Of a stretch of DNA of 64,000 nucleotides, positions 1-12,098 are shown piece after piece. The number at the start of each line of letters is the position of its first letter. Positions within the stretch are counted from its first letter, which is position 1. The stretch is from Sebastes aleutianus (lineage: Eukaryota; Chordata; Actinopteri; Perciformes; Sebastidae), in assembly GCA_916700875.1 (NCBI GenBank), contig CAKAKS010000285.1, positions 310,001-374,000 of the forward strand, written 5' to 3'. The notes beneath the pieces were generated by a model. That model saw only the letters and a list, made by a program, of their open reading frames with translations, had not been told where the DNA came from and made no database searches. A program made the position numbers and the translations under genes.

Positions 1-2454
1 CATTTGGCATGGTTCTCACGGGGGCTGAACCTGTTAATTTAAGCCCATAGGACGGTTGAGGATCAGGTCATGGGGGAGGGTAGGAAAGATGTTTATAACA
101 TAGGCTTTGCTTGCTGCTGGTTACAACACCCCTGTATACAGATAAGATATTCCCAGACTTTAGGAGTACACTCTTTAGCATGCCTCCAGTCATTACAGCT
201 GAACTTTATGATGAGTTTCATGTTAATGATCATGCAACTAATTCTCTCTCATTGTGACTCGTTACTTTGTCCCTTATCGACACAGATTTTCAGCATGCAA
301 GTGGTTGACGAACCGATGATAAAGGAATATTAAAAGGAAAAATTGAGTTCTGATTCTGTCGCTTTTACCTGTTCTTCTCTGTTCTATTGAAGGCATTTGC
401 TCCCTTTCACACATCATCGTGAGCACCTCTTCTTGTGTTTGGACTGTGGGAGAACATCTGCAGCATGACAGTCAAAACATCTTAAATCAGTGTCTATCGA
501 CCTTCAAAAAGGACTGGGTGGTCTCTCTCCTTTTCCAGTGATTTAGGGACTAATCCATCCAAACTCCTGTCATTATCAGCCCAGAACAGTACAGGGAAAC
601 GCACTTCCCAAGGAAGACGTGAAATGTGAAGGAATCGTGAGGTTGTGTCCGTGGGCGGTGACTTTTCAAAGTTTATGTCAATATTGTTTATCTTTGTTAC
701 ACAAACTGCTTGAGTGTATTTCCCAAGGTACTGTCCAAGAATCTGACAAGCAGAAGAGCAGCATTGATTTCAATGGGCAAAATAATCACAATGAACATCA
801 CGGGACTGTTTGCCATCATGGAGTAAATCTAAGTCTCATCACAACACATGCAGTTATACCTTGAGATTCAAAATGATATTTGGTTAATGCTCCTTACGTC
901 ACCTAAGTTCACCTTTGTCACCACTGATCATCCTTTGTACAGGATGTATCACGTCCTTGGCCATCGCATGCATGTTTATCTCACTTCCTAATGTTTTTCC
1001 ACACAGTATGAGGATGCAGGATAGGAAACATTGGAGGGCTCGACAGAACACTACACCCACCACAAACAAAGGAGACGGTTGTTTAACAGGTCGATACTGA
1101 CACCGGTGTCTACTATGTGACCCTTTAATGGAGAATTTTTTTTTAATAAAATTGGGGAAACATATAAGTAAAGTTATTTATTGATATGTTACTCTTGTGT
1201 TTTTACTGAGAATTAAATTGTAATTGGGTGAATGTTTGTTTTTTTATTACACCATATTCATTGATTGAAAGGTATTTGCTCTCTAGACGACCTTTGTCTC
1301 CATTTGGCCCGAGATGATATTGGAAACAGCTGGCAGCATTGTTACACGCTGTCTGTATTTCTAATTAAATATGTTCCAGGGCCTGTTCTTTATTTATGCA
1401 TGACCAATTGTCGTTTGTTTTGTTCCGAACAATATCTTATCGAAGTTGTTATCTGCTGATGTAATATTACTAAAAATAACAATCACAGCGATAAGAAAAT
1501 GAATAATGGTGTTCATGTGTACCGTACCGCCGGTCAGTTTGACTTTCACAAAAACAAACAGCTCAATTAACACTAATTTCCAATACGTGGGGGATATCAC
1601 ATTTTTGGTGATTGTGTTGTGCTGTGGCTTGATGATAATGTTACTTAACCATGCTGATATTATTTGTAATGGACAGATATTGGTTAAATATACATAAAAT
1701 ACAGCTTTAATACCAATTTTTCTTGAGGTCTCACTGCTGCTTATCTACCTGTAATTATTTTCTCTCCTGTGTTTATGACTGAAAAACAGGTGGAATTTTT
1801 TTTTTTTTGCCAGGACAATCTTTCTAAGTTCCTTATTTCTTGTCTGTGAGACAGGTAAAAAAAGTCACTTGTTTTTAGGCAGGAAAAAAAGTAACTTAGA
1901 AAATTCTGCTGAAAAATAAATATTCTTTTGACCGTTTTTTTAGAAATGTGATTCTGCACAAACAATTCCATTCAAATCCTCTGACTAAATCTACAAATAT
2001 TTCTTATTTAATGTTGGGATTCAAATGAATATCAACATAAAATGACAATGAAAATACCGTGTTGGAAATCTGGACAACTACTACTACTTTTCTCACAGGT
2101 ATAGCTACAGCTTTATGTGGTTCATCATATGACGGTAGACTTTTTGGAGCACATCCTGAGCTCCTTGCCACGGCCATCAAGGTGGATTTTCTTTAAAAAC
2201 AACAAAACACATGAAAGCCGTAGATAGCTAGTTTCTCACCACCCTAGTCACAGTATTCAGTATTTCAGAGTACCCCTGCATATAAAATGTTTTAAAAGTA
2301 AAAGTCATGCATTGGTTTCCTGTCCACAGTATGTCAAAATATAGTGTCCCAAGCAGTATGTGATTTAATTATATTGCTATTATAGCTCTATTTTGTATTT
2401 TAAATGTTTATCTTTAATTTCAAATGAAGTTATTGAATTATTGTGATATCAAAA

Positions 2455-2665
2455 TTCAAGGTTAATTTATTGTCATTCATATTCACAACAAAATGCAAGT
2501 TGTTAAGCCTTTATGCTACACAAGAAGAAAAAACATTTCATGGTGGAGTACAGAGGATGAGTTGAGGACTCTTACAGCCTGAGGAAAGAAGCTGCTCTGT
2601 AGTCTGGTGGTATGCCACAGCAGATACTTCTGTATCACTTGCCCAGTTTAGATCATTTTAATCAC
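2455..2665 (-). repeat. Dispersed teleost repeat fragment, LINE-like
   Basis: The block contains the phrase about acagcctgaggaaagaagct (near 2574-2593) and a neighbouring run 'tttattgtcattcata', which I recognise as part of a common interspersed repeat in fish genomes, probably the 3' region of a non-LTR element. Ends are not clear and no reading frame survives. Family assignment is from memory, not from a search. Confidence 0.45.
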
Positions 2666-3063
2666 CCGCTACAGGGCTGAGGTGTTCTTGGGTTCTGCAA
2701 CAACTGATAAGATTAAAGAAACTATTTGAATAATGAAATGCAGTATTTGATAAGGAAGTGACTCACAGTTGACATAAGCAGAGAAAGGTGTTGCCGTAGT
2801 AGCCATGGATGCCCTGCAGGGACAGTGACAGAGATGCCAGGTTAGTGAAGTAAGAGTGTAAAAATAGACCTGCTGTAGCACTGTAAACATTAACAACCTC
2901 CTACCCCAAACAAATATTAGCCATTATTTCCATGACGTGACTGTCACTCATTAACACCTGTCACTATTAGTTGCTAAAATGTTAATATAGTAAATAACAT
3001 GAGGCAAATACAGTAAATATTACACAGTTGTCAGTGGCTGAAGTTTTTTTTTTTTTTACAAAC

Positions 3064-3400
3064 TTAAAGGGACTGTTTGTAAGAATCAGAAATACTTGTT
3101 AACAGCGACACCTGTGGCCGTTAAGTCAACGAAGGTCAGCGTCGGGCTCGAGCTTGTGCTCGCTCTACATAGACATGAATGAGCATCGCTCAACACAGTG
3201 AGGCGACACACGTCAGCTAAAACCACAATATCACTCTATATTTCACCTGCTTGGCATTAATGTTAGCTGACCAGATGAAGGTCTCTCCATGAATCACTGC
3301 TGATCCTAGTGTTGGTTTTTCCTGCCTCAGCCTCCCGACCGCGGTCGGAGGGAACAGGGGAGACACCGGAGCTTTGATCGGAAACGTTTTTACCATATAA
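3064..3400 (+). mobile_element. Non-autonomous DNA transposon (MITE) with TTAAAGGGACTG terminus
   Basis: The element begins at 3064 with the 19-mer TTAAAGGGACTGTTTGTAA. The exact reverse complement of this 19-mer occurs at 49561-49579 at the end of the foldback element beside rxfp3, so this is a transposon terminus. The body is richer in CpG and GC than its flanks (to about 3390). The right terminus is not clear, so the 3' limit is approximate. Confidence 0.6.
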
Positions 3401-3783
3401 AATTCATGTCATAGAAAAAAAAAAACAGCATGTAAAATTTGCAGAAAAAACAAACTGAAGTGACAGTAGCTAGTTGAGGCTAGCTGGTGAAAGCAAACAC
3501 ACTTTTCCCTGTGATTAAAATCAAATTTGATGCTGCAAAATAAGTTATACAATATGACATAAAGCAAGAGCTAAATCTGAACATAATAAAGAAAATTTGA
3601 ATTTTGAAAAAAAAATTCTGCCCGGAATTTATCGATTGGCCAATGTATTGAAGAATACAAATATTAAAAAAGAATTGAGAATGTAAATCCAAAGTAACTT
3701 AAATAGTATGCTAATACATTGCAATATTGCCATTAAAGTGAAATATAAAATGCACCTCTAAAATGTTACAGGAAAGGGTTATA

Positions 3784-4260
3784 TTAAAGGTACAGTGTGT
3801 ATTCGGCGGCATCTAGTGGTGTGGTAGCAAACCAACTCCGCTCACTCCTCCCTTTCCAAGACTGCAGTAACATGAACCGTGGTAACGCCGTCAACCTCGC
3901 TCAGAGGCCATCCTGACCATAATAACACTACTTCAGGAGCAACGGAAGTCAGACGGTTTTTGCACTCTGCGGCTCACGTTACTGCAGTTTCACAAGCGTG
4001 TCGGAGAACTACGGTGGCCTTCAGGTAACGTAATAACGTGAAAGGCTCTCTCTAGAGCCAGTGTTTGGTTTGTCCGTTCTTGGCCACTGTAGAAACATGG
4101 CAGAGGACCCGCTCCCTATGTAGATATGAAGGGCTCATTCTAACGAAAACACGCCGATTCTTAGTTTCAGGTGATTATACACTTATAAAAACATAGTTAT
4201 TAATATTACATTTGATTTCTGCTAATAGATCCCCCTAAATGTTACACGCTGTTTCTTTAA
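3784..4260 (+). mobile_element. TTAA-flanked MITE, about 477 bp, full length
   Basis: Both ends show TTAA: the left reads TTAAAGGTACAGTGTGTA and the right, read from the opposite strand, TTAAAGAAACAGCGTGTAA. These imperfect terminal inverted repeats with a TTAA target fit a Kolobok- or piggyBac-like non-autonomous element. The inner phrases 'ggcatctagtggtgtggt' and 'agagccagtgtttggttt' recur in the copies at 46905-47085 and 54969-55185. There is no transposase reading frame. Confidence 0.7.
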
Positions 4261-4504
4261 TTATTTTTAGTTTACACAAGAACTAATGATGATGACTGTA
4301 AGTATATCATTTGCTTATACTACTGTCGAGGTGCCCACATAAGGCCTGAGTATGCTCTAACAGAAGTGCTTGTTGACAGCAGACAGCAATGCATACGGTT
4401 ACTGCCATCCTCCAGACAGTTTTCACAGGAATTGTCAGTTTATTCCTCAAACAAAAACTTATGCCAACAATCACATTAATGCTCTGCACATAAAGAAATT
4501 TCAA

Positions 4505-4600
4505 AGAATAGTTCAACATTTTGGGGAAATACTCTTATTTAGAGTTAGATGAGAAGAGTGATACCACTGTTTGAGTCAGTGTGAATCATTTCTCTTCAGA
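4505..4600 (+). mobile_element. Partial copy of palindromic 'gttagatgagaaga' family
   Basis: The segment holds 'atagttcaacattttgggg' followed by 'gttagatgagaaga' and 'gataccact', the left end of a mobile-element family present about ten times in this window (for example 23935-24050, 33590-33710, 58510-58735). This copy is truncated. Confidence 0.55.
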
Positions 4601-4827
4601 CTGGATAAAGAAGAAATTAAACAATAAAGTGGAACACTTTGATGATAATAATGCCAAGGTATACACTGTGCCGGTTAAATTCCTCCTTATGTTCAAGGTA
4701 AGTTACCTGATAAATACTACCAAAGCCAACCCACGTTCCTCTTCTACTGGAGGGAACATTTCTTCAAAGTTCAATCCAAGCGTTAACAATCTTCTCAATG
4801 TCACAATCACAGACACATTTCACAGTG

Positions 4828-4886
4828 AGCTTTGAAGTTCGCCTGCACACTTGGTACCCCCAAGTGTGCAGGCGAACTTCAAAGCT
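4828..4886. repeat. Perfect 27-bp inverted repeat with 5-nt loop
   Basis: Bases 4828-4854 are exactly reverse-complementary to 4860-4886, leaving a five-base loop. The arms begin AGCTTTGAAG and are of mixed base composition, so this is not a low-complexity palindrome. It would form a very stable hairpin. It is not obviously the end of any repeat family seen elsewhere in the window. Confidence 0.95.
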
Positions 4887-7800
4887 GTAGAGATAATTTT
4901 CTTCAGGAACACACACAGACATCACTACAACACAGTACAGCAATAGTGGCTGGTCCAATGTCTTTCCCAGAAACAATGATCTATGCAGTTCTTTAAAATC
5001 ACAAAGTTGTTCCAACTCATTGTAAAACACTCTGTTATGTGTGCATAGCCAACAGAGGGCAGCAGCGCTCTGCCTGCAGCATCTCTTCCTCCGCTTATCC
5101 AATCAGCTGACCTGAACCTCCAGCCTATAACTTGACAAGGTGATAATCTTTAGGTACATTCACTCTGATTTTGTTGTAATTTTTACAAGCCTCTATACAA
5201 GTGTCACTATCGCAAGGGCTCTGCCCTTTTTAGTTGGCCAGCTAAGCTGAAATATTCATAACAATTGTGCATTATTGCGATAAAAGCAAAACACATTTGG
5301 CACAGACATAGGTTTATATGTTATGAAAAGATATAGATATCAAGGTGCTGCAAATTTGGCCCCTGAGGAGAGCAGCCTATTTTTCAAAACAGCCGCCAAA
5401 TAGGCGCTGAATATTAAAAAATGTCGCAGAAAACTGATTTTATGACTCTTGATTATTTCCAAGGTGTGTTCAAACTGATTAAATCAGATGTCAGAAGATC
5501 ACAGACATGTTTTTTCCCCTCCCCTTTTAAAAAGCTTTTAACCTGAGAAAAAAGTAAAAACCAAATAAAAGGAGCGTGGTCACTTCAGGGTCAAAGTTCA
5601 CCCCCTTACCTTCATGGTAGAATGATAACCAACACACCGATAGAACGATCAGCTTTCCATCGCTATATTTCTCTTTTCATTAGCAGTAAAATTGACAGAG
5701 ATATCGCTGGATAAAGTTCGGGATTGCCGGCAAACCTCTAGTCACACGTCGCATGAGAACTGTTTAGTTTGGGTAGGCACTTCCGGTTCATAGGACAATG
5801 TTTCACTTTTGGAATGGCCTTCAAATCTGAGCAAGGGAGCTGATATTTGTCTGGTTTCTAACCTGTGACCAAGCCGACTTGGTTGAACCTTTAAGGAAAC
5901 TAAGGTCAGTCTCCTGTCGGAATAGCTCACACGGTCAAAGAGACACACAAGCTGTGTTGTTGTGCGTTCTTTCTTTACTATTATTGTTTTGCTTTCTGCC
6001 TTAGTTGACTATGAATCCTCTTATATCACATATGTATCATCCACATTTCTGTATGATTAATACAATTTTTTTTTATAAAAACAGAGACTCACAAGCTAAT
6101 CCACCACGGCAAGGAGCCAACTCCAATAGGATTAGATTCTTTTTTGTGTCATTGATGTTTTACTGTAATCAACAAGCATGTCGCCATCACTGGCAAAATG
6201 TTATTTAGGGTTGGCATGTCAGTTGATTATAAGGGCTTTGTTATGTTATAAAAATAACCAGTTAGTATCAAGTGTTGTCCGACCAAGTCGAAAGGCAAAA
6301 GTGTTTATAGCTGTCGCGAACAGCCACACTCGAAGAAGGGATGAAAAGTAAGCCGTCATAGTAGCGGTGAGATGTGATAATTGTTTAAATACTGGGATGA
6401 TGGTGCACATTTTCAGACAGTCAGTCCAGGAAGGTATTTATAGTGTTGCATTTCGTTGTACATGTCAAAATTGGCAGAAGTAGTTGTGCAACAAATGAAA
6501 AAAGAGAGCTAGAGAGGGATGGTCCAACCCTGTTTACTTTCTAACCTCTGCACACCTGTTCAATCACTGAAATGGGTGCGAACGGCAGACTGCTGTTTTT
6601 GGAAATTTACAGAAATTGTTGGACATAACAATAGGGCCCTCCCTATTTCCCAGAATTATAACTTCCTTATAATGGCTGGATTAAACTCCTAGAGAGCCCT
6701 TGGGCAAAATGGAGCTGCTGGGCTCCTGTTGACCCCCTGTTCCCCCCCCCGCTCACTGTCACAATGTTTGTCTTATTTTTCCTCTCGGCCCGAGTCTGAC
6801 ATCGCCAGACCAAATCGCAAATGCAAACTATCTGCCAGAGCAAATAAAACATGAGCTCGCTGTGGCAGATTGGTCTGGTTCCCAGGCAACCTTGGCCTCT
6901 GTTCCCAGCCACTTCTCACTTCCCCCAGGCCCATGCATTTCCTATGAACTCTCCAGATTTGCTGTGGATCCTCAGTATATTATGTTCAGACTTGCTACCC
7001 ATGCCAATAAGCTCTTGTATCTTCTCTTTTTCATAAATCACACCAAGATGAGGCTCATAAAAGGCTTTCACCAAAAATGGTGAAGGTTCTAGGAATGATA
7101 TAATCTGTCCGCATGAACGGAGGTTGCAGATAGATAGCCTATAGATAAGGAGGCAGTTTAATATGGCCTTGTACAGAAGTATATACTAATGTCTTCGATT
7201 GTAAAAAGTGCACAAGCCTCATATGTTTCTAATAGTTTCTATACAAGTGGTTCAATTGTGAGTGTATTGGAGGAGTTGTTTTGTAACAAGGTTTAATAAT
7301 CACACAAGGACAGATTTACAATCATGTTACAGGTGGCATTACTTGAGTGAGAGGTATTGTACGGTATAATTATGGTGAGATAATGTGGCTGCAAGCTTTA
7401 TTCATCTGGTATGTATAGAAGCCACCTCTTTTCTCTGGGGAAAAATGTCAGCAGGCACATTTCTTTGTACACCCTATATTCAATATAAGTTGGCATTCAT
7501 GAAATGATCCACATAAATCTTGCATAAACCTGCTGCCCATCTGTACAGGTTGCTTCATAAGTGAGCGGCACAGATGCTGCTACTGTTGTGGTTCATCCAC
7601 TTGATAAGTCCTCTTAATGAGTAACATTTATGTATACTCTTCTGTCATAGTGTTTCTGTATATTTTGATTTGCAGACTGTTATGTATTCACTGTGAGAAG
7701 AGGGCAATAAATATAAGATTTTTCTTCTGCCCACTTTTTTTCGATAATGGGAAAAAAAAGACAGAAATTAAAATGACAAACAGTATGTGTGATCTGATAT

Positions 7801-8103
7801 ATATCTGTGCTTCACTGTGAAACGTATCAGTTATTCTCATCATCAGTTCACCAGTGCATGAAAAAGACACATCAACATGCCAAGCATTTGATGAGCAAAA
7901 ACATATGCAATTTCTACGACACACAACACTGACACCATGAGAGTGAAAGTCCAGGAGCTGGCGACTGACTCCACCATGAAAAGATCAATTCTAATAGAGG
8001 AAATGATAACACTCACATAATAAATGAGAGACAATAGTTGCTAGATAAATGCAAAATAGAAATTTCATACGATTTCATTTGGAAGAACATCCCTCCTGTG
8101 TAC

Positions 8104-8106
<3 letters not shown>

Positions 8107-8144
<38 letters not shown>
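8107..8144. repeat. (TA)n microsatellite
   Basis: Nineteen uninterrupted AT units. It lies in intergenic DNA; no functional role is evident. Confidence 0.95.
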
Positions 8145-8147
<3 letters not shown>

Positions 8148-8939
8148 GTAAACACATCCTTTTCTCACGGAACAATGAATAAATCATACTGCATACAAAT
8201 AAATATTTATGCTTGAAGAAATGCTTTGAAACAACATGTAAGCATTTTATTGACAATAGGGCTTAACTGCACTACAAGGACTCTCTTGAAAAAACGAAAT
8301 TGAATTTTCCGTAACACCCACAGGATTCTGGGGGGTAATGGTCTGTTATTTCTTCAGCATTAACAGCTTTTTAAGAGGCCATTGCCCTCAGTGTGTCAAG
8401 CTCATTTCTCTTGGATCTGCTGATGCACCAGAAGGAAATGAAACAATTAAATGTTCCGCATTAACAGCAGGATTCTCTAACAGTATCTTATATCGCCTCC
8501 TGATGGAACAGCTATGCCAAAATATTTAGGAAAGTTTTACTTTTCCCACATAAAATGGGAAATAATGTAAGCTCAAAGCAGTGTCATTTCTTAGAAAAAA
8601 TATTTTGTATTAATTGCATATTTTATTAACAGTGTACTGCAGCTGTTTATCACAAATTTAAAAAAAAAATGTTCTCTGCTCATACAGACACTGGAGAAAT
8701 ATGTTTATTTTGAATAATCGCATATACATGTATATAAAAAGAAACATTTCTTCTTGATCCATTTGATGATACTGGCTGATAATGTTCACATTCAGAAATG
8801 TAAATTTACCTGTAAAAAATAATAATAATAACTGGTCAGTGAAATGAAGTTACATTCATTTTATTTTTTTTTATTTTCATCACAAACAAAAAGGTAACAT
8901 CTACAGACAGACTCAAACATACCAACCCCACATACAAAA

Positions 8940-9012
8940 AACAAGCATAAAACTAAATAGAATAAAAAATAATAATAATAAAATAAATAAATAATGAAAA
9001 TAATGAGAAAAA

Positions 9013-9067
<55 letters not shown>

Positions 9068-9105
9068 AAATAAATACAAAATAATAATAATAATAAAAAA
9101 GACAA
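8940..9105. repeat. (AAAT)n microsatellite and flanking A/T simple sequence
   Basis: A near-perfect AAAT/TAAA tract occupies about 9009-9070, with AAT and AATA variants on both sides. Translated in reverse it gives a hydrophobic repetitive peptide, which explains an apparent open frame here; it is not a gene. Confidence 0.95.
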
Positions 9106-10839
9106 CCACCACAAGAAAGCCAGACAAGACAGACAAAGATAAAATCACATTTCCGCCTATATCATATCAGGGAAAAACAGAAATGAAAAGCCAAACTGGA
9201 TGTCACGCAGTAGGGATTCAGCTAACAGTCAGGGGACTCAAGGTGTCTAATAATTGCCCCCCAAATACACTCAAATTTTTCTTTAAAACCATGTGTGTTG
9301 CTTCAAAGCCTCTCGAGGTGTATCCCTGAGACTAGTTCTCTCAGCCATCTAGCAAAACAAAGAGCGCTGGTGGCCTTCCATTCTTTTATAATTATTTTCT
9401 TCGCTACTACCTATTAAGTTACATACATTTTCATAACACAGTAACAGAAAAGCTATGACACAGTGAAGTTACTCTCATCTAAAATTTGATGCTTTTATCG
9501 ACTTTCTATTGTGATTTTCTTGTTCATAATGTTGCAGTTGATGTTTTGTATACATGGGATGCAATTTAAATCCTCTTAAGTTCTTATTCAGTTAGAAAAT
9601 ACTGAGTGAGAAAGAAAGTGGTGACAGGTTTTTGGTCTCAGGCCATTTGGATATAAAGCGCAGACTATTTCTGATCACATTAAAATGGTTTCATTGTGTG
9701 CGTGGGCTATAGTCACAGCTGGAAGAAGCGTCTAATGGAGGAATGCCACTGCACCCCACCAGCTCTTTAGCTTATATATGCATAATGGATTTCTTTCCCT
9801 CTCTGATCTAGATTTGCAGTCTTAATATGGAGGTCGCCGTGGGGGTTATGATGGTGAACGATCTTGTATGTTTGTGTCTTTGTATGAGAAAATGATTACA
9901 CTTACTTCATCACAGAGCTGCTAGCGTGGCTATAGACTCTCAGTTTCATTACACTATAGGTCTCTATGTAGAAAATGCAATAATTATGCAAAACATTATC
10001 ATCATCATCAATGTCTAACATATTTTTTTCCTCATTTCAGTGTTTATTAATTAAATTGTGTTATCGAGCAATTAGTCAATAAAACAAGAAACACACTGAT
10101 GAGTTGATTTTTGATCTCTATGCATCTACAGTATATAAGTTGCCCTGTGCTGTTTAAGATGTAAACAACAAAATACACAATAGTTGATGTGAAACACACA
10201 ATAAAATAATAAGAAACAGCAGAACACACATAAGGATAAGAGTGATGGAGTCATTACATTAATGTTCATCTCATATTTGGGTTCCCTTCCAGCTCTTTTG
10301 ATGATGTGATATAATGACATATTTGCAATGAATTGGCAAACATATAAAACAATATATTATCCATATGCAGAATTTTCCATTTATCAGTATCTTATATACA
10401 GTACATTGCAAACCACAATATGTATGTAATAATGTAAGAAAAATGTACATACACAGTCAATATTTGCTCAAAATACTGAACATTAATGAGGACAAATGAC
10501 AATATATTGGCATGTATTGTAACATATTGTACTCATTGGTCAACCTGACATAACTGCTCTAAAAGTGACGCGTAATTTCAGGGTTTAATCATATTTATTT
10601 TTTTTTCATTTCATGCACTGAAATGTAGCTATATTTATATGAATAAGTCAAGACTACGCGTATAATCACAGTATATAATAGGCCTACTCATACAATTTAC
10701 TATTTATTTGAAGACAATGGAGTAGAAGCGCTGCTGGGTCTCTCTGGTAATCACATACAGGTGCTCTTTAGATCTTCAGGTGTATTAGGCTCATTCAGTC
10801 TTGTGAAGGACTCATTGCATGTGTGGAAAAAAGTACAAA

Positions 10840-11035
10840 ATGCAAGTCTCCCTCAAAAATAATCCAAGGCACACTGTAGTGTTTGAACAAAATTAAAATG
10901 CCTTTATTTTACATGGCAATAATTGTTTAAAATGACCAACGCGTTGCGACCAACATAGGTCTTCATCAGGGTCACTGTGAGCATTCAGCAGTAGCTTGCA
11001 CACCTATATTGTGTTATACTAGAGTGGGAGGGTGG
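10840..11035 (-). repeat. Dispersed repeat with 'aacgcgttgcgaccaacat' motif
   Basis: Read on the minus strand the segment contains 'acccttgatgaagacc'-like sequence followed by a GCAACGCGTTGG core, a combination I recognise from widespread vertebrate interspersed repeats. There are no clear ends or coding capacity, and assignment to a class is uncertain. Confidence 0.45.
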
Positions 11036-11550
11036 TTCTCCATCAATGGTTAGCTAGCTCTACTACCAATTTTAAATCTCTTTTAAAAACCCTTTCTCTT
11101 TTTATCTCCGTAAGGAAACAGCTTGGTGCTCCTTTCAGCACACCTTATATTGTCTTCTTTTGGCTTATGTGTAGTAACTTATTGTTTTGATACCACTGGT
11201 TACGGGTTTTAGTTTTCTCATTATTTGGTCTTTATGTTTTGTTCTTTTATTGCTGTTTTTATTTTGTCTGTATTTCATTGTATATGTGCAAGCACTTTGA
11301 AACTATGTTTAGAAAGGTGATATACAAATAAAGATTATTATTATTATTATTAAGCCTATTGGTGGAAAAACAAGGAAATGACACATCATCAATAGGGAGG
11401 AGAAAGAGAAAAAAATAAATATATATATTTAATTAATTTATTTGTTGTTGTTTTTTATTTTTTTATTTACTTACTTATTTATGTATTTAACAGTTTGACT
11501 TCTTGCTAAAAGTGTTTCTTTTAAGTGAAATGACAAAAAAATTAAAAAAA

Positions 11551-11640
11551 ACTTCATTACCCAGAATTCTTGCTTCCTCTTCCTGACGTCACCAGGAAAA
11601 GGAAGCAGCTTGTAAACAGGATTGCTTGTGTATATAAAGC
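11551..11640 (+). promoter_or_regulatory. Putative amacr core promoter: ETS sites, CRE and TATA box
   Basis: Within 90 bp there are clustered ETS-type GGAA/TTCC sites (11573-11585 as CTTCCTCTTCCTG; 11592-11606 containing AGGAAAAGGAAG), a perfect full CRE, TGACGTCA, at 11584-11591, and a canonical TATATAAA box at 11631-11638. The order and spacing (activator sites, then TATA, then a short stretch ending in a splice donor at 11697/11698) are what a vertebrate RNA polymerase II promoter looks like. Assignment to amacr is inference from orientation and from an acceptor immediately before the amacr start codon. An unrelated non-coding transcript is the alternative. Confidence 0.55.
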
Positions 11641-11660
11641 AGCGTTACACCGTAGAGCCG

Positions 11661-11697
11661 GTTGACCAGCTCAACCTGCACCTGTCAACCAGCAAAG
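11661..11697 (+). other. Putative 5' non-coding first exon of amacr
   Basis: About 25-30 bp after the TATA box a short segment runs to a strong donor, GCAAAG|GTAAGC (exon end 11697). A second donor-like copy, GCAAAG|GTAGGC, lies 10 bp further on, so two donors compete. A matching acceptor, a pyrimidine-rich stretch ending CATAG at 13645, sits 10 bases before the amacr ATG. The transcription start position is a guess from TATA spacing; the donor is seen directly. Confidence 0.45.
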
Positions 11698-12098
11698 GTA
11701 AGCAAAGGTAGGCTGAACTGTAGAATAAGACACATTATATTGTGATTTTTATATACAGATGTAGACTAACTAATGTTGCAGCTACTTCAGTTGTGTTGTT
11801 TTGACCTTCATAACAGTACTGAACATAAAACAGCTGAGTGAAGTTAGATTGTTGTTGGAGGACTGTGATTCAGTGATTGGCATATTAATCCAACGTACAA
11901 CGTACTTTACAGTCAGTATCTGGTGCAAACTTAACTAGTACTTGTTAACATATTTGACTTTGCTGTGTCACTTTGGAATTACAAATAGACAATGTGTACT
12001 TTGATTCAGTTTCACAGTCTAAAGTCTAAGTGTCATTTACTGTCTGCCCTTCAAAATAAAAGCCCAATTGATTACCAGTTATAATAAACCAGTTTGCT

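Larger units (their letters stand above)
1..11549. other. Intergenic region with no recognised gene
   Basis: I find no convincing coding exon in this stretch on either strand. Open frames are short, lack family similarity and are not flanked by usable splice sites. In humans the gene before AMACR is C1QTNF3, but no C1q-domain or collagen-like (Gly-X-Y) exon is visible, so that neighbour, if present, lies to the left. The region is AT-rich and carries several mobile-element remnants (listed separately), a TA tract, an AAAT tract and a perfect hairpin. Confidence 0.7.

Noticed and set aside
4764..5102. 112-aa minus-strand frame
   Set aside because: It runs through the perfect hairpin, whose palindrome keeps frames open by chance; no family features.
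8861..9148. Hydrophobic 95-aa minus-strand frame resembling a membrane peptide
   Set aside because: It is the translation of an AAAT microsatellite.
1..11549. Expected neighbour c1qtnf3
   Set aside because: No collagen-like or C1q exon is visible on either strand; if linked it is outside the window.
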